From positions 434,001-498,000 of the forward strand of contig NZ_AP024660.1 of NCBI RefSeq assembly GCF_019977395.1: a DNA stretch of 64,000 nt. Reading direction: 5' to 3'. The translations under genes were made by a program, and so were the position numbers. The stretch comes from Arthrobacter sp. NicSoilC5. GTDB lineage: Bacteria > Actinomycetota > Actinomycetes > Actinomycetales > Micrococcaceae. Position 1 is the first letter of the stretch, and the number at the start of each line of letters is the position of its first letter. Under the pieces are notes generated by a model that saw nothing but the letters and a program-made list of their open reading frames with translations, had not been told where the DNA came from and did no database searches. Below, piece by piece: positions 36,211-44,966 of this stretch.

Positions 36211-37371
36211 TTACTTAAGGCGGCCGGCTGCAACCTGTTCAGCGGTGTAGTAGCCGGAATCGATCAGGGCGGACTTGGTGTTGTCCTTGTAGATCGGCTG
36301 GATCGGGACCAGGAACGAGGGGACGATCTTGGACCCGTTGTCGTAGGACTTGGTGTCGTTGATCTCAGGGTCTTTTCCAGCCAACAGGTCCTGAGAGGCT
36401 TTCACTGCCTGGGCGGCCAGGGCGCGGGTGTCCTTGAACACCGTGGAGAACTGGACGCCGTCGTTGATGGACTTGATGGAGGCAACCTCGGCGTCCTGGC
36501 CGGTGGTGACAGGCATGGGCTTGGGCTGTGACGAAAGTGTCGGGCCGTATCCGGCGTTGCGAAGGGCGGTGATGACGCCGCGTGCGATGTTGTCGTTGGG
36601 GGTGAGGACACCGTCCAGCTTGGCGCCGCCGCCGTTGTAGCCGGCGGTTAGGAGGTTATCCATGCGCTCCTGCGCCTTTTGTTGCGACCAGTTTTCGGTT
36701 GCCACCTGGGAGAGCTTGTTCTGCCCCGACTTCACCACGAGCGTGCCGTTGTCGATGTACTTCTGCAGCACAGACATGCCGCCGTTGAAGACGAAGGTTG
36801 CGTTGTTGTCATCGAGCGATCCGCCGAAGAGCTCGATGTTAAAGGGGCCCTTTGCGGATCCTTCGGTACCGTCCTTGTTGAGCACGCCCAGCCCAATGAG
36901 GAGCGATGTGGCCTGCTGAGCCCCGACCTTGAAGTTGTCGAAGGTGACGTAGACGTTGACGTTGGGGCTGTTTCGAACGAACCGGTCGTAGGAAACGATC
37001 GGGATCTTCGAGCTTGCCGCCTGCTGCAGTTGCGGGGCCAGTGCCGTTCCGTCGAGCGGAGCCAGGATCAACAGGTTGGCACCTTTGGTCATCATCTGGT
37101 CCACCTGCCGCTGCTGGGTGGGGATGTCGTTGTTGGCGTACTGGAGGTCCACCTGGTATCCGGCCTTTTCAAGGCCATCCTTGATGGCCTTGCCATCGGT
37201 GATCCACCGCTCTTCGTCCTGGCTGGGCAGGGATACGCCGATTCGGGTGTCGCTGGCTGCCTTGGGAGCACTGCCGGCGGCGGCGCCTCCACCGGCACCT
37301 CCACCCGCGCAACCAGCAAGTACCAGTGATGTGACTGCTGTTGCTGCGAACAAGAAAATCTTCTTAAACAC
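36211..37371 (-). CDS. Sugar ABC transporter substrate-binding lipoprotein (ChvE/XylF-like)
   Basis: A 386-residue protein from a GTG at 37371 with a strong AAAGGAGG site. The signal peptide FKKIFLFAATAVTSLVLAGC ends in the lipobox LAGC, then a Gly/Ala linker. The mature part is a periplasmic-binding-protein type I fold: RIGVSLPSQDEERWITDGKAIKDGLEKAGYQVDLQYANND and DQMMTKGANLLILAPLDGTAL are typical of the multiple-monosaccharide binding proteins. It is held at the outer face of the membrane. First gene of the minus-strand operon. The ligand is unknown, which matters for the whole locus. Confidence 0.9.
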   Translation of the reverse strand: MFKKIFLFAATAVTSLVLAGCAGGGAGGGAAAGSAPKAASDTRIGVSLPSQDEERWITDGKAIKDGLEKAGYQVDLQYANNDIPTQQRQVDQMMTKGANLLILAPLDGTALAPQLQQAASSKIPIVSYDRFVRNSPNVNVYVTFDNFKVGAQQATSLLIGLGVLNKDGTEGSAKGPFNIELFGGSLDDNNATFVFNGGMSVLQKYIDNGTLVVKSGQNKLSQVATENWSQQKAQERMDNLLTAGYNGGGAKLDGVLTPNDNIARGVITALRNAGYGPTLSSQPKPMPVTTGQDAEVASIKSINDGVQFSTVFKDTRALAAQAVKASQDLLAGKDPEINDTKSYDNGSKIVPSFLVPIQPIYKDNTKSALIDSGYYTAEQVAAGRLK

Positions 37372-37397
37372 CGTTCTCCTCCTTTGGAGAGCCGCGT

Positions 37398-37412
37398 GAC
37401 GCTTGAAGCGTC
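37398..37412. promoter_or_regulatory. 7-1-7 palindrome before the ABC operon
   Basis: GACGCTT-G-AAGCGTC, perfect, located in the leader of the substrate-binding protein gene. A repressor bound here would block the ABC-hydroxyquinol operon. Confidence 0.5.
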
Positions 37413-37552
37413 TGATCTGCTTCGGCCTTCGCCGAGCCTGAATTGGGGATGTGATTGCGAGCACTTAGTGCCGTACAATGGACATCATGTTCGCACAGTA
37501 CCAGCTATTGAAGCTAGTGGTGTTCCAAATTACATTTCGACGGGCCAGTTGA

Positions 37553-37572
37553 AAGCCTTTCCGGAAAGGCTT
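37553..37572. promoter_or_regulatory. 20-base perfect palindrome before tandem IclR 2
   Basis: AAGCCTTTCCGGAAAGGCTT reads the same on both strands. It lies about 107 bases before the GTG start of the double IclR gene and midway in the divergent spacer. Candidate binding site for a multi-domain IclR regulator. Confidence 0.55.
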
Positions 37573-37678
37573 GAGGGCAGCGAACATCCTTGACTTGAAG
37601 GAGTCAGGCGCGGCGCATCCGCGCGAGCGATGACGCGAGTGCTAACTGTCCCGGGAGGGGCAAGAAAAGAGGCGGTTG

Positions 37679-39286
37679 GTGAACACCATTCAGCTGTTGA
37701 TGAAGGCCAGCCAGGTCATAGACGAACTGGCTCGAATCGGCCAATCAACACCGGCGGAACTGGCCAAAGTAGTGTCCGAGCCCCGGCCGACCGTTTATCG
37801 GATCGTCGCAGCCCTGGAGCAGGAGAAGCTCGTACGGTCGGGCGGTGACGGCAAACTTGAGCTGGGGACTGGAATTCTCAAGCTTGGTGACGCTGCGGCG
37901 GACGCCCTTGTGGACCGCTCAGAGCTGCGGTCGCAGCTGCGGTGGGTCCGCGGGCAGCTTGGCATGAGCGCGTTTTTCTGCGTGCTGCGGGAGTACGGCG
38001 CTGTTTGCCTGGATCAGATCCAAGGGGCGGACGTTGACCTGCTCGGCCTTGCGCCGGGTCGCACCCTCCCTCTGCACGCTGGCGCCGCACCGCAGGCGCT
38101 GCTTGCGTTTGGGTCACCCGAATTCCGCGAGTCCGTGCTGGCCTCGGGGCCATACCCGAGCATCGCTTCACAGACACCGCTGTCCGGCGAACAGTTGCGG
38201 GAAAGAGTGGACCGCACGGCCCGCCGCGGATGGAGCGTTGAGGACAGCGAGGTCATCGAGGGCGTTGCCTCAATCGCCGTTCCTGTGTTCCGCCGGGACG
38301 GCACTCTGCTTGGGGCCATGTCCGTCGCCGGCCTTCGCGCTAATGTCCAGGGGCAGGAAGAGAGAGCTCATCGGATACTCAATGCCGCCGCCAAGACCAT
38401 CGCGGCCTCCATGGCGCAGGAAGACCCCAACGACACGCGGGACGCTTCGCGTCTGGATCCTCCCGAAGGCTCTGAACGGGACTCGCCGCGCGCGCCCGCA
38501 GTAATCGCCAAAGCCAGCGCATTGATGAACGCTCTCGCCGAGGAACGGATTGCCACCTCTACCCGGCTGACGGAACTTCTCGAGGAACCCCCGAGTTCGG
38601 TCTATCGAATGTTGGCCACCCTGGCGGAAGCCGGCTGGGTGGAACAGATCGGACACCGCGGGGCGTACCGCATCGGAAGCAAGCTGCTGTCCCTCTCCAG
38701 CGAACTTACCCAGCGCTTGGATATTCGTCGCGCAGCGGCTCCTGTCCTGCGCGAAATCCATGCAAAGACGGGGGAGACGACCTTCTTGTGCATCCGCAGC
38801 GCTACGCGGGCTGTCTGCATCGAGCGTATCGATGGGATAAGGGTCAACAGCAGGGTCCTGAAACTCGGCGAGTCCCTTCCACTGCATGTCGGCGCGGCAC
38901 CCCGGGCCTTGCTCGCGTTCGAGGACCGCTCGTCCTGGGACGAATACGCAGCAATTGTTGCCAACAGCGGAGAGCCCTGGCGAGATGTCAGAACCCGATC
39001 CGAGTTCTATTCAGGCCTGGAGCAGATCCGGGGCCAGGGCTTTGTGATCAGCGATAACAATGTGACCCCGGGAATCGCGGCCATCGGAGCCCCTGTCTTT
39101 GACCATCGCGGTGGGGTAGCCGCCTCCTTGTCTGTCAGTGGCCTTCGCGAGGGCATGCTGTCCCAGCCGGTGGGCGCTGAACCTATCGTCGATCTCGTCC
39201 TCGCGGGGGCCCGCGCGTTGTCCGAGTACCTTGGGGCGCCGGCTGTAGCCAAAGCGGATGCAGACGTGTCACATGTCATAGCTTGA
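37679..39286 (+). CDS. Tandem (double) IclR-family regulator, paralog 2
   Basis: A 535-residue protein with two IclR units. Unit 1: IQLLMKASQVIDELARIGQSTPAELAKVVSEPRPTVYRIVAALEQEKLVR and effector part GAVCLDQIQGADVDL...GVASIAVPVFRRDGTLLGAMSVAGL. Unit 2 from about residue 285: LMNALAEERIATSTRLTELLEEPPSSVYRMLATLAEAGWVEQIGHRGAYRIGSK and ATRAVCIERIDGIRVNSR...GIAAIGAPVFDHRGGVAASLSVSGL. It aligns along its whole length with the 26285-27871 protein, so the fusion predates their duplication. GTG 37679 (AGAGG six bases upstream) is preferred over TTG 37676. It heads the plus-strand operon and faces the ABC operon. Confidence 0.88.
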   Translation: MNTIQLLMKASQVIDELARIGQSTPAELAKVVSEPRPTVYRIVAALEQEKLVRSGGDGKLELGTGILKLGDAAADALVDRSELRSQLRWVRGQLGMSAFFCVLREYGAVCLDQIQGADVDLLGLAPGRTLPLHAGAAPQALLAFGSPEFRESVLASGPYPSIASQTPLSGEQLRERVDRTARRGWSVEDSEVIEGVASIAVPVFRRDGTLLGAMSVAGLRANVQGQEERAHRILNAAAKTIAASMAQEDPNDTRDASRLDPPEGSERDSPRAPAVIAKASALMNALAEERIATSTRLTELLEEPPSSVYRMLATLAEAGWVEQIGHRGAYRIGSKLLSLSSELTQRLDIRRAAAPVLREIHAKTGETTFLCIRSATRAVCIERIDGIRVNSRVLKLGESLPLHVGAAPRALLAFEDRSSWDEYAAIVANSGEPWRDVRTRSEFYSGLEQIRGQGFVISDNNVTPGIAAIGAPVFDHRGGVAASLSVSGLREGMLSQPVGAEPIVDLVLAGARALSEYLGAPAVAKADADVSHVIA

Positions 39287-39439
39287 CCCGCCGCCCCGTC
39301 CGTGACATGCTTCCGGACAGGGTGTCCACTAGGTGACACTGAAACTCAATTTCTCGGCGTGACAGACATCGCTTACCGAACCTGCACGCCCACCACCGAA
39401 ATCGCACCAACCTGGGTGCTCAGTCGAAGGAGACAAGCG

Positions 39440-40522
39440 TTGGAACCGATCGTCGTAGGACTCTTAGGAATCACACACCCGCACGCTTCTGCCCGGGTTC
39501 GCGCCCTGCGTGAAATCGAGGGCGTTGAGGTACTCGCAGCCGCTGACGAGGATTCCCGGCTGAAATACTTCACCGATAAGTACGATATGGAGCCGCGCGA
39601 CATCGATTCGCTGCTCCAGGATGAGCGCATCAACGCGATCATGGTCCACTCCAAGAGCAAGGACATGGTTCCCCACGCGCTCCGGGCCCTCGCCGCCGGC
39701 AAATCCGTCGTCGTCGAAAAGCCCGGCGGAGGCACCGTCGAGGACCTCGAGCGGTTGGCCGAGGCCGAAGCCAAAGCCGCCCCCGGCCTCGTTGTGCAGG
39801 TCGGTTACAACGTGCGCCTCGCACAGTCCATCGCCGAGGCCAAGAAGCTAATCGCGGACGGCGTCATCGGTGAAGTCGTCTCGGTATCCGCCCGCGGCGC
39901 CGCCCTCGTCGGTGAACACCTGACCGCGCACCTGAACCAACCCGCGGACATGGGCGGCGCCCTCTGGATCATCGGATGCCACATGCTTGACTCCCTGGTC
40001 CACATGTTCGGCGCCCCCGACTCGGTCAACGCGCGCGTCCACAAGTCCGGCCGCCTCTCGGATGAGAAGAGCCGCGAGGACTCTGCCGCCGTCCTGCTGA
40101 ACTACCCGGACATGTCGGTGACCTTCAGCTTTGACGGACACGACCACCTTGAGTGGTTCGAAAGCTCCAGGGTCTCCGTCTACGGGACGGGCGGCATGCT
40201 CGAAATCGGCATACTGCCCCAGAAACTCCGCGTGTACGTGGACCAGGACCGCGCCGGGTGGCGGGCCGGATGGACCGAATGGACCCAGAGCTACTTCACC
40301 CCGCCCTTCGCCCGGACCGAACTCAATAAGTTCTCGGAACTTCCGGAACTGGAAAACATCAGCAACTTTCACCCTGAGATGCGCGGCTGGGTCGACAGCA
40401 TCCGCACAGGCGCGCCGGTCGTCGCGCCCGTCGCTGATGCCCTTGCCGTCGCCCGGATCGTTGAGGCATGCTACCGCTCCGAGAAGGAGCAGGGAGCATC
40501 CGTCGAGGTCGAGAGCGCATGA
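39440..40522 (+). CDS. Gfo/Idh/MocA-family oxidoreductase 1
   Basis: A 360-residue NAD(P)-dependent dehydrogenase: N-terminal Rossmann part IVVGLLGITHPHASARVRAL, the VVVEKPGGGTVEDLERL motif with the EKP lysine (about 93-95), and C-terminal GALWIIGCHMLDSLVHMFG with the conserved DxxxH-like region. The family oxidises sugars, cyclitols or glycosides, often at C3 or at an inositol hydroxyl. Start TTG 39440 has GAAGGAG seven bases upstream; no ATG fits. First structural gene after the tandem IclR. The nucleotide loop lacks the usual GxGxxG (GLLGITHPHA), as in some secreted-sugar or DHP-type members. Confidence 0.82.
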   Translation: MEPIVVGLLGITHPHASARVRALREIEGVEVLAAADEDSRLKYFTDKYDMEPRDIDSLLQDERINAIMVHSKSKDMVPHALRALAAGKSVVVEKPGGGTVEDLERLAEAEAKAAPGLVVQVGYNVRLAQSIAEAKKLIADGVIGEVVSVSARGAALVGEHLTAHLNQPADMGGALWIIGCHMLDSLVHMFGAPDSVNARVHKSGRLSDEKSREDSAAVLLNYPDMSVTFSFDGHDHLEWFESSRVSVYGTGGMLEIGILPQKLRVYVDQDRAGWRAGWTEWTQSYFTPPFARTELNKFSELPELENISNFHPEMRGWVDSIRTGAPVVAPVADALAVARIVEACYRSEKEQGASVEVESA

Positions 40523-40542
40523 ACTCCCAGAACGAGGAAACC

Positions 40543-41409
40543 GTGACTCCACAGCTAATTGCCACCTGCTGGGTGAGTGCAGGGGACACCGCCCCCGGCC
40601 TCCCGGACGAGACCAGCCCCATCCCGATCGAGGAGCGCATCGAACTGATCGCCCAGACCGGATGGTCCGGCATCGGTTTGGTGCACCACGACCTGCTGCA
40701 GGCCCGCCGAACCATCGGCTACGCCGAACTCTCCCGGATCATCCGCGAGGCAGGAATCGACATCGTCGAGGTGGAGTTCCTGAACGGCTGGTGGACCACC
40801 GGTGCCGAGCGCGCCGAATCCGACATCCAGCGCGCCGAATTGTTTGAAGCCGCGAAGGCCCTGGGCGCGCGGCACATCAAGGTCGGAGCCGGCGAGACAG
40901 ACAACCCTCTTCCGCTGTCGACGATGGCCAGCGCCTTCGCTGATTTGGCGGACGAAGCTGCCGAATCCGGCATACGGCTGGCACTGGAGGCCACGCCTTT
41001 CTCCCACCTGCGCACAACCCAGGAAGCGGTCAAGGTCGTCACACACTCCGACAGCCCGGCCGCGGGTCTGATGATCGATATCTGGCACACCCACAGGTCA
41101 GGACTCTCACATGACGACCTCTGGGACGTCGTACCCATGGACAGGGTTTTCGCCGTGGAAATCGATGACGGACACAAGGACGTCGTCGGCAGCCTCTTCG
41201 AAGACACCATCAACAACCGCGCCTACTGCGGCGAAGGGGACTTCGACACCCGCAGGTTCATCCGACGAACACTGGATGCCGGATACAAGGGCCCCTGGGG
41301 TGTGGAGATTATCTCCGCCGAACACCGCAGCCTCCCCGTAGCGGAGGGCCTCAAACGAGCCTATGAGACCGCCATGAACTGCTTCCCCAGTACCGTAAAC
41401 GCCCGCTGA
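40543..41409 (+). CDS. Sugar phosphate isomerase/epimerase-family TIM barrel (IolE/IolH-like)
   Basis: A 288-residue AP-endonuclease-2-type barrel beginning TPQLIATCWVSAGDTAP. Metal-site elements are spread as in this family: VEVEFLNGWW, HIKVGAGE, LALEATPFSHLRT, LMIDIWHTHRSG, FAVEIDDGHK and GPWGVEIISAEH. Relatives include inosose dehydratase, tagatose epimerases and enzymes that beta-eliminate 3-keto-glycosides. GTG 40543 with GAGGAAACC just upstream is preferred; ATG 40519 overlapping the previous stop is possible. Between two dehydrogenases, a dehydratase or eliminase acting on a keto-cyclitol or keto-glycoside is likely. Confidence 0.8.
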   Translation: MTPQLIATCWVSAGDTAPGLPDETSPIPIEERIELIAQTGWSGIGLVHHDLLQARRTIGYAELSRIIREAGIDIVEVEFLNGWWTTGAERAESDIQRAELFEAAKALGARHIKVGAGETDNPLPLSTMASAFADLADEAAESGIRLALEATPFSHLRTTQEAVKVVTHSDSPAAGLMIDIWHTHRSGLSHDDLWDVVPMDRVFAVEIDDGHKDVVGSLFEDTINNRAYCGEGDFDTRRFIRRTLDAGYKGPWGVEIISAEHRSLPVAEGLKRAYETAMNCFPSTVNAR

Positions 41410-41499
41410 CCAGCACCGCGCACGAGGCCGGCCCAGTACGGACCGGCTCTGAACACGCATCGGTGTAAAACCGACTCCAACTTTCTGAAAGGCCACACC

Positions 41500-42513
41500 A
41501 TGTCCAACGACAAGCGCCTGCGTCTGGCCCTTTTCGGCTCCGGCCGCATCGGGCAGGTACATGCACGCAACATCGCAGCACACCCGAACATCGATCTCGT
41601 CCTGATCGCTGACCCCTTCATCGACGGGGCACGCCGTCTGGCGGAAAGCACCGGTGCACTCGCTGTGCAGGACCCCGAAGAAGTCTTCGCAGACACCAGT
41701 CTGGACGGGGTCATCATCGGCTCGCCCACCAGCACTCACGTGGACCTTATTTCCCGCTCGGTAGCCCGAGGCCTTGCCGTGCTCTGCGAAAAGCCCATCG
41801 ATCTGGATATCGACACCGTCCTCGCGTGCCGCGAACAGATCAAAGACTCCACTGTCCCCATCATGCTCGGGTTCAACCGGCGCTTCGATCCCTCCTTCGC
41901 TGCTGTCCGCGCCAGGGTGGAAGCCGGAGAAATCGGCAAGCTGGAACAGCTCACCATCACCAGCCGCGACCCCGAGCCAGCGCCACGGGACTACATCGCC
42001 GGATCAGGCGGCATCTTCAGGGACATGACGATCCACGACCTGGACATGGCCCGTTCCTTTATCCCGAACATCGTCGAAGTCTCCGCAGTGGCGTCCAACG
42101 TCTTCAGCAAAGACATCGAAGAGCTTAACGACTTCGATTCCGCCGTAGTGACTCTGCGCGGCAGCGAAGGCGAGCTCATCACCATTACCAACTCCCGTCA
42201 CTGCGCTTTCGGCTACGACCAGAGGCTGGAAGCATTCGGGCCGGACGGCATGCTCTCGGCGGCCAACGTCGCGCCCACCACCGTCCGCAAATCCGGTGCC
42301 AAAGGTACAGAAGAAGCTGACGCCTACTACCCCTTCTTCCTCGAACGCTACCCGCAGGCCTACTACGCAGAGCTGGATGCATTCGCGCACTCCATCCGGA
42401 GCGGGGCAACCACCTCACCGAGTTTCGCCGACGGGGTTTCCGCCCTGATCCTGGCGAACGCGGCAGCAGAATCCGCCGTCACCGGCAAAACTGTGAGCGT
42501 CGTCGAGCTCTAG
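41500..42513 (+). CDS. Gfo/Idh/MocA-family oxidoreductase 2, inositol 2-dehydrogenase-like
   Basis: A 337-residue protein with the full family pattern: LALFGSGRIGQVHARNIAAHP (GxGxxG), VLCEKPIDLDIDT with the catalytic EKP, IMLGFNRRFDPSFAAV, and GGIFRDMTIHDLDMARSF with the Asp and His of the active site. This is the IolG pattern, which oxidises myo-inositol to 2-keto-myo-inositol or related cyclitols with NAD. It lies 90 bases after the isomerase gene and is followed by a strong hairpin. The actual cyclitol or sugar is unproven. Confidence 0.83.
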   Translation: MSNDKRLRLALFGSGRIGQVHARNIAAHPNIDLVLIADPFIDGARRLAESTGALAVQDPEEVFADTSLDGVIIGSPTSTHVDLISRSVARGLAVLCEKPIDLDIDTVLACREQIKDSTVPIMLGFNRRFDPSFAAVRARVEAGEIGKLEQLTITSRDPEPAPRDYIAGSGGIFRDMTIHDLDMARSFIPNIVEVSAVASNVFSKDIEELNDFDSAVVTLRGSEGELITITNSRHCAFGYDQRLEAFGPDGMLSAANVAPTTVRKSGAKGTEEADAYYPFFLERYPQAYYAELDAFAHSIRSGATTSPSFADGVSALILANAAAESAVTGKTVSVVEL

Positions 42514-42521
42514 CACTCCAC

Positions 42522-42556
42522 ATTGGGGGTTCGCATCGCCGATGCGAACCCCCAAT
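42522..42556 (+). terminator. 17-bp hairpin after the inositol-dehydrogenase-like gene
   Basis: A perfect 17-1-17 inverted repeat running ATTGGGGGTTCGCATCG, one C, then its complement, nine bases after the stop. It should end or strongly attenuate the first plus-strand transcript and separate it from the downstream beta-ketoadipate genes. No U-tract. Confidence 0.75.
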
Positions 42557-42651
42557 CGCAAATCGCTACGTTATTCAGTTCTATCGCTTCAGGCTGCCCG
42601 TCCCCGCCGGCGAATACTGCCGCTATGGGCAGCCCAGGATCAAGGAGACCC

Positions 42652-42900
42652 ATGGCAACCGGTAAATGGGCCTGGACTGTCAGCGAAGGCGACGTCGTCG
42701 CATGGGCTGACAGGAAGCAGCGCCTCCACGGAACAGTCGTGGAAGCTGCACCCGAGCTCGGCGTCGCATGGATCATCGACATCGTATACGGGGAACGCCA
42801 CATGGTGATGATGCAGGATCTCCTTCCTGAATCCCCGGCTGCCCCCGGATTCGCCGTCCCGTTGTCTCAGTTTCAGGCGCCTCAACGGCCGACAAGCTAA
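42652..42900 (+). CDS. Small SH3-like protein, divergent member
   Basis: An 82-residue protein with AAGGAGACCC directly before ATG 42652. The segment WTVSEGDVVAWADRKQRLHGTVVEAAPELG followed by an alternating hydrophobic strand resembles the GDxV hairpins of the two other small proteins in this window (11750 and 60981), but similarity is low. It lies past a terminator hairpin within a catabolic locus, as they do. No catalytic motif; function unknown. Confidence 0.65.
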   Translation: MATGKWAWTVSEGDVVAWADRKQRLHGTVVEAAPELGVAWIIDIVYGERHMVMMQDLLPESPAAPGFAVPLSQFQAPQRPTS

Positions 42901-42968
42901 TAAGAATCCGGGGTAATTCGGCACCTTCCCATCACTGAGAAGCACCACGAGAAAGAAACGAACCCCTA

Positions 42969-43655
42969 GTGAAAGTCTTTAGCTCTCCGGCCGTCAAAAA
43001 GGCCCTCGATGAAGTCATCGATCTGTTCCAACAGGCAACATCAGTCGACGTTAAGGCTGTCTTTGAGCCAACAGGCCAGCTGCTTGGACGCATAGAAGCC
43101 CGTGAACCGTTCGATGCGATGATCGCGGTAAGCGGCTCGTTCGCGTCGTTGGGGCCCGTAATCGATGCCAGTACCCTGACACCTGTGGCTCGCGCCGGCA
43201 TCGGTGTCGCCGTCAACGGCGGCACTTCAGCTCCTGACATCTCGACGGCCGAATCCTTCATCAAGACCATCCGCGGCGCCAGGTCGGTAGCCTACTCCGG
43301 TATCGGAGCCAGCGGAGCCTACTTCGCGACACTGCTGGAAGTCCTGGGCCTCAGCGAAGAAGTCGGCTCCCACGCCACCATCGTCAAAAAGGGTTACGTC
43401 GCCGAAGCCGTCGTGGACGGCACCGCGGATATAGCAATCCAGCAGCTCAGCGAACTGCTGTTCGTACCCCAAGCCCACATCGTCGGTCCACTGCCCCCCG
43501 AGTTCCAGCACTACACAGAATTCTCTGCGGCAGTAAGCGCCGACTCCACTACACCAGTGGAAGCGCAGTCCTTCGTATCCTTCCTAGCCTCCCCGGCAGC
43601 ACAAGCCAAATACCTGCAAACGATGCTCGAACTGCCAACGGCCCCCGGCAAATAG
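42969..43655 (+). CDS. ModA-like substrate-binding protein without signal peptide
   Basis: A 228-residue protein related to periplasmic molybdate/type 2 binding proteins (ModA): MKVFSSPAVKKALDEVIDLFQQATSVDVKAVFEPTGQLLGRI and ARSVAYSGIGASGAYFATLLEVLGL, then TADIAIQQLSELL. It lacks any signal peptide or lipobox, and no ABC partner genes are present. Several catabolic clusters carry such cytosolic ModA-like proteins, some annotated as enzymes or sensors; its role here is open. GTG 42969 has only a weak ribosome site (AGAAAG). It lies between the small SH3-like gene and the thiolase. Confidence 0.75.
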   Translation: MKVFSSPAVKKALDEVIDLFQQATSVDVKAVFEPTGQLLGRIEAREPFDAMIAVSGSFASLGPVIDASTLTPVARAGIGVAVNGGTSAPDISTAESFIKTIRGARSVAYSGIGASGAYFATLLEVLGLSEEVGSHATIVKKGYVAEAVVDGTADIAIQQLSELLFVPQAHIVGPLPPEFQHYTEFSAAVSADSTTPVEAQSFVSFLASPAAQAKYLQTMLELPTAPGK

Positions 43656-43751
43656 AGCGCCCTTCCGGAGCTGACCTTCCAGGCCCGGCCGAAACGGCCC
43701 ACCGCCGACATTTTGTCTTCTCCACCATGACAGCGAAAAGAGACAACCCCG

Positions 43752-44966
43752 ATGAACCAGGCTTTTGTGTACGACGCTGTGCGCACCCCCTTTGGAAAGT
43801 TCGGCTCCGGCCTCGCCGCCGTCCGCCCGGACGACCTTGCTGCGCACGTGATCAAGGAATCCGTCAAGCGGGCGCCGTCCCTCGACGTCGAGCGGATCGA
43901 TGAGGTGGTGTTCGGCAACGCCAACGGTGCCGGTGAGGAGAACCGCAACATCGCCCGGATGGGCACGCTGCTGGCCGGGCTCCCGGTTTCCATCCCGGGC
44001 ACCACGGTGAACCGGCTCTGCGGGTCCTCCCTGGATGCCGCCATTATTGCCTCCCGCCAGATCAATGCCGGTGATGCCGACCTGATGTTGGTCGGTGGCG
44101 CCGAGTCGATGTCCCGCGCGCCCTGGGTGCTGCCGAAGACGGAGAAGCCGTATCCGGCCGGGGACATGACCCTGGCGTCCACGACGCTGGGCTGGCGCCT
44201 GGTGAACAAGGCGATGCCGAAGGAGTGGACCATCTCCCTGGGCGAGGCCACCGAGAGGCTCCGCGAGAAGTACGGCGTGACCCGGGAGGCGCAGGATGAG
44301 TTCGCCGCTGCCTCGCACAACCTGTCCGCGGCCGCCTGGGACGAGGGCTTCTACGACAACCTGGTCGCCCCGGTGCCGGGCACGGACCTGGTGCGCGACG
44401 AGGGCATCCGGGCGGGTTCTTCGGCGGAGAAGCTCGCCGGGCTCAAGACCGTGTTCCGGGCAGAGAACGGCACGGTCACCGCGGGGAACGCGTCCCCGTT
44501 GTCCGACGGCGCCTCCGCGGCCTGGATCGGGTCCGAGGCGGCCGCGGGGCTGCTGGGCCTGGACCCGCTGGCGCGTATCGCCGGGCGTGGCGCGCACGCC
44601 AACGATCCGCAGTACTTTGGCTACGCCCCGGTCGAGGCGGCGAACAAGGCCCTCGAAAAGGCGGGCATCGGCTGGGAGCAGGTGGGCGCTGTCGAACTTA
44701 ACGAAGCGTTCGCCGCGCAGTCCCTGGCCTGCATCAACGCCTGGGGCGTCGACCACTCGATCGTGAACCGGCACGGCGGGGCGATTGCCATGGGCCACCC
44801 GCTGGGTGCTTCCGGGACCCGGATCCTGGGCACCCTGGCCCGGTCCCTGCAGGCCTCCGGCGAACGCTGGGGTGTCGCTGCGATCTGCATCGGCGTGGGC
44901 CAGGGCCTGGCCGTCGTGCTCGAAAACGTGACCGCCGCCGGAACCAACACTGGAAAGGACCAGTAA
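43752..44966 (+). CDS. pcaF: Beta-ketoadipyl-CoA thiolase
   Basis: A 404-residue thiolase of the PcaF type: YDAVRTPFGKFGSGLAAVRPDDLAAH at the start, nucleophile Cys in VNRLCGSSLDAAII (about 90), VELNEAFAAQSLA with the His-containing region, GGAIAMGHPLGASGTRI with the catalytic His, and CIGVGQGLAVVLE with the second Cys. It splits beta-ketoadipyl-CoA into succinyl-CoA and acetyl-CoA. TAATG overlap with pcaI shows coupling. It completes the hydroxyquinol route. Confidence 0.92.
   Translation: MNQAFVYDAVRTPFGKFGSGLAAVRPDDLAAHVIKESVKRAPSLDVERIDEVVFGNANGAGEENRNIARMGTLLAGLPVSIPGTTVNRLCGSSLDAAIIASRQINAGDADLMLVGGAESMSRAPWVLPKTEKPYPAGDMTLASTTLGWRLVNKAMPKEWTISLGEATERLREKYGVTREAQDEFAAASHNLSAAAWDEGFYDNLVAPVPGTDLVRDEGIRAGSSAEKLAGLKTVFRAENGTVTAGNASPLSDGASAAWIGSEAAAGLLGLDPLARIAGRGAHANDPQYFGYAPVEAANKALEKAGIGWEQVGAVELNEAFAAQSLACINAWGVDHSIVNRHGGAIAMGHPLGASGTRILGTLARSLQASGERWGVAAICIGVGQGLAVVLENVTAAGTNTGKDQ

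Larger units (their letters stand above)
37372..37678. promoter_or_regulatory. Divergent control region between ABC operon and tandem IclR 2
   Basis: A 307-base region without a gene. It holds two perfect palindromes, GACGCTT-G-AAGCGTC at 37398-37412, 27 bases before the binding-protein start, and a 20-base palindrome at 37553-37572, plus the ribosome sites of both directions. Confidence 0.6.

Noticed and set aside
43584..44798. Open frame of 404 codons on the minus strand
   Set aside because: Mirror of the PcaF thiolase gene.
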